Part shown: in pieces, positions 61,075 to 62,000 of the stretch | Layout of the letters: every line of letters starts with the position of its first letter | Position numbering within the stretch: position 1 is the stretch's first letter | Origin: Apostichopus japonicus | Taxonomy: Eukaryota > Echinodermata > Holothuroidea > Aspidochirotida > Stichopodidae | NCBI RefSeq assembly: GCF_037975245.1 | Contig: NC_092572.1 | Coordinates: 25,962,489 to 26,024,488 of the forward strand | Length of the DNA stretch: 62,000 nucleotides | Direction: 5' to 3' | The notes under the pieces: generated by a model | The model's database searches: none | Seen by the model: the letters and a program-made list of their open reading frames with translations, nothing else | Told to the model about the DNA's origin: nothing | Position numbers and translations under genes: made by a program

Positions 61075-62000
61075 AGAATAGTGGAGCAGTTACATGGAAT
61101 AAGTTTCAGCTATACAGGCAAATCGTGTAACCATGAACTAGCTTTAATACAAATTTCCAACAGTTTGGATGTACATTGACTTTGGCATGACTGTTATATA
61201 CGACACAAGAACAATTACAGGATACGACCGTATGGAAACTTTTAGGTGCCATAAAGAATGTTATGATCACTCCGTCTATAATTATGTTCACAACGTTGTA
61301 AACGTCTATGTGATCATAAATGAAGCTGGATGTTAAAACGAAAGGAAAAATATTTTTTAAAAAAGTACAAACATTTCGATTTGATTAAAAAAAAAACAGA
61401 GATAAATTGATTAGTCACCAGTTTGACAGACAAACATTTTAGATCTGAATTCAAGACTAGTTAGGACTCGTTCTAATTCCTGTCACTTTTTCCTGTCCTG
61501 CAATTGCATCATGGTTCAAATCTTCAGGAGGGGAATCAAGAACATCTTCCCCACTTTGATTTTCCCTTCTTTACTAGTTTTAGAAATAAATTGGAATGTG
61601 ATCACGCTGTTATAAGATTAAACTTTCACTCTTTCTCTTAGAGTAGTGGAGCCTCATACATGGCGGACGCTATCGAAGTGTGTTTTTTTTTTCAATTTCA
61701 TTGAATTGAGAGTAAAGATAACATCCGAGACGATCTAAAAGAAGAAAAAGATAACCAACCATCTGGAATTGATGGGTTAGTTTAAAAAATAAAAGAAGCA
61801 TCAACACTGTGCAGTTTTTTCAGCTATAAAAGTTACACAGATTTTCAGAAGGAAAATCTTCAAAAGAGAACTTCTTAGCCTCTGTAGGTTCCGGCTTTGT
61901 CAAGAATATGTTTGAAAAAATGTGTATCAATAGCTAGAGAAAAAAAAAACTTGTAAAATTGAAAGGATGAAAAGGTTTTTCCCCCTCGGTAGATCATATC
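61075..62000. other. Right flank of gene A, no gene seen
   Basis: About 250 bp beyond the gene A start still match the upstream flanks of its paralogues (for example ACAACGTTGTAAACGTCTAT). From about 61370 the homology stops and no orphan mini exon follows. The array may therefore begin here, or be cut by a rearrangement. No coding exon is recognised to the window end. Confidence 0.5.

Overview
The window is metazoan nuclear DNA: AT-rich, with short exons bounded by GT/AG sites, large introns, many microsatellites and retroelements. Extracellular CUB, C-type lectin and Ig exons, a Golgi sulfotransferase, an EN+ Penelope-like element and tRNA-derived SINEs suggest a marine invertebrate deuterostome. 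An echinoderm such as a sea cucumber is my best guess, but nothing here proves it. Gene models were built by hand from splice sites, phases and comparison between internal paralogues; no transcript data were available.

Layout. (1) 1-2760 holds no gene I can support. (2) 2773-6738 (+) is a two-domain Ig-superfamily type I membrane protein with one in-frame stop in Ig domain 1. (3) 7610-10531 (-) is an intact three-exon galactose-3-O-sulfotransferase-like gene, convergent with the Ig gene. (4) 13387-14688 (-) and 16226-18681 (-) are two C-type lectin domains, each preceded by a small phase 1-1 linker exon but with no recognisable signal-peptide exon of their own. (5) 19138-61037 (-) is a tandem array of five paralogues (here A at the right to E at the left). 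Each has a signal peptide, CUB1, two mini linker exons, CUB2 and a hydrophobic GPI-like tail, about 300 residues in all. Four intergenic gaps also carry an orphan phase 1-1 mini exon that matches the first exon of the lectin model at 18681.

Overlaid on the array are an EN+ Penelope-like retroelement with hammerhead ribozyme motifs and a nested MITE in the large intron of gene E, two SINE copies, and a solo-LTR-like insertion in gene B with empty sites in the other four copies. Every copy also has a 44-bp and a 25-bp intronic minisatellite.

Interpretation (inference). All the linker, CUB and lectin modules are entered in phase 1, so exons can be swapped without breaking frame. The array and the two downstream lectin cassettes may act as one modular locus for surface or secreted recognition proteins: CUB2 plus GPI tail as one ending, CTLD1 or CTLD2 as alternatives. 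Paralogues share nearly identical introns but differ in small patches of the CUB domains, and their 5' and 3' halves group differently. This points to gene conversion or unequal exchange plus diversification.
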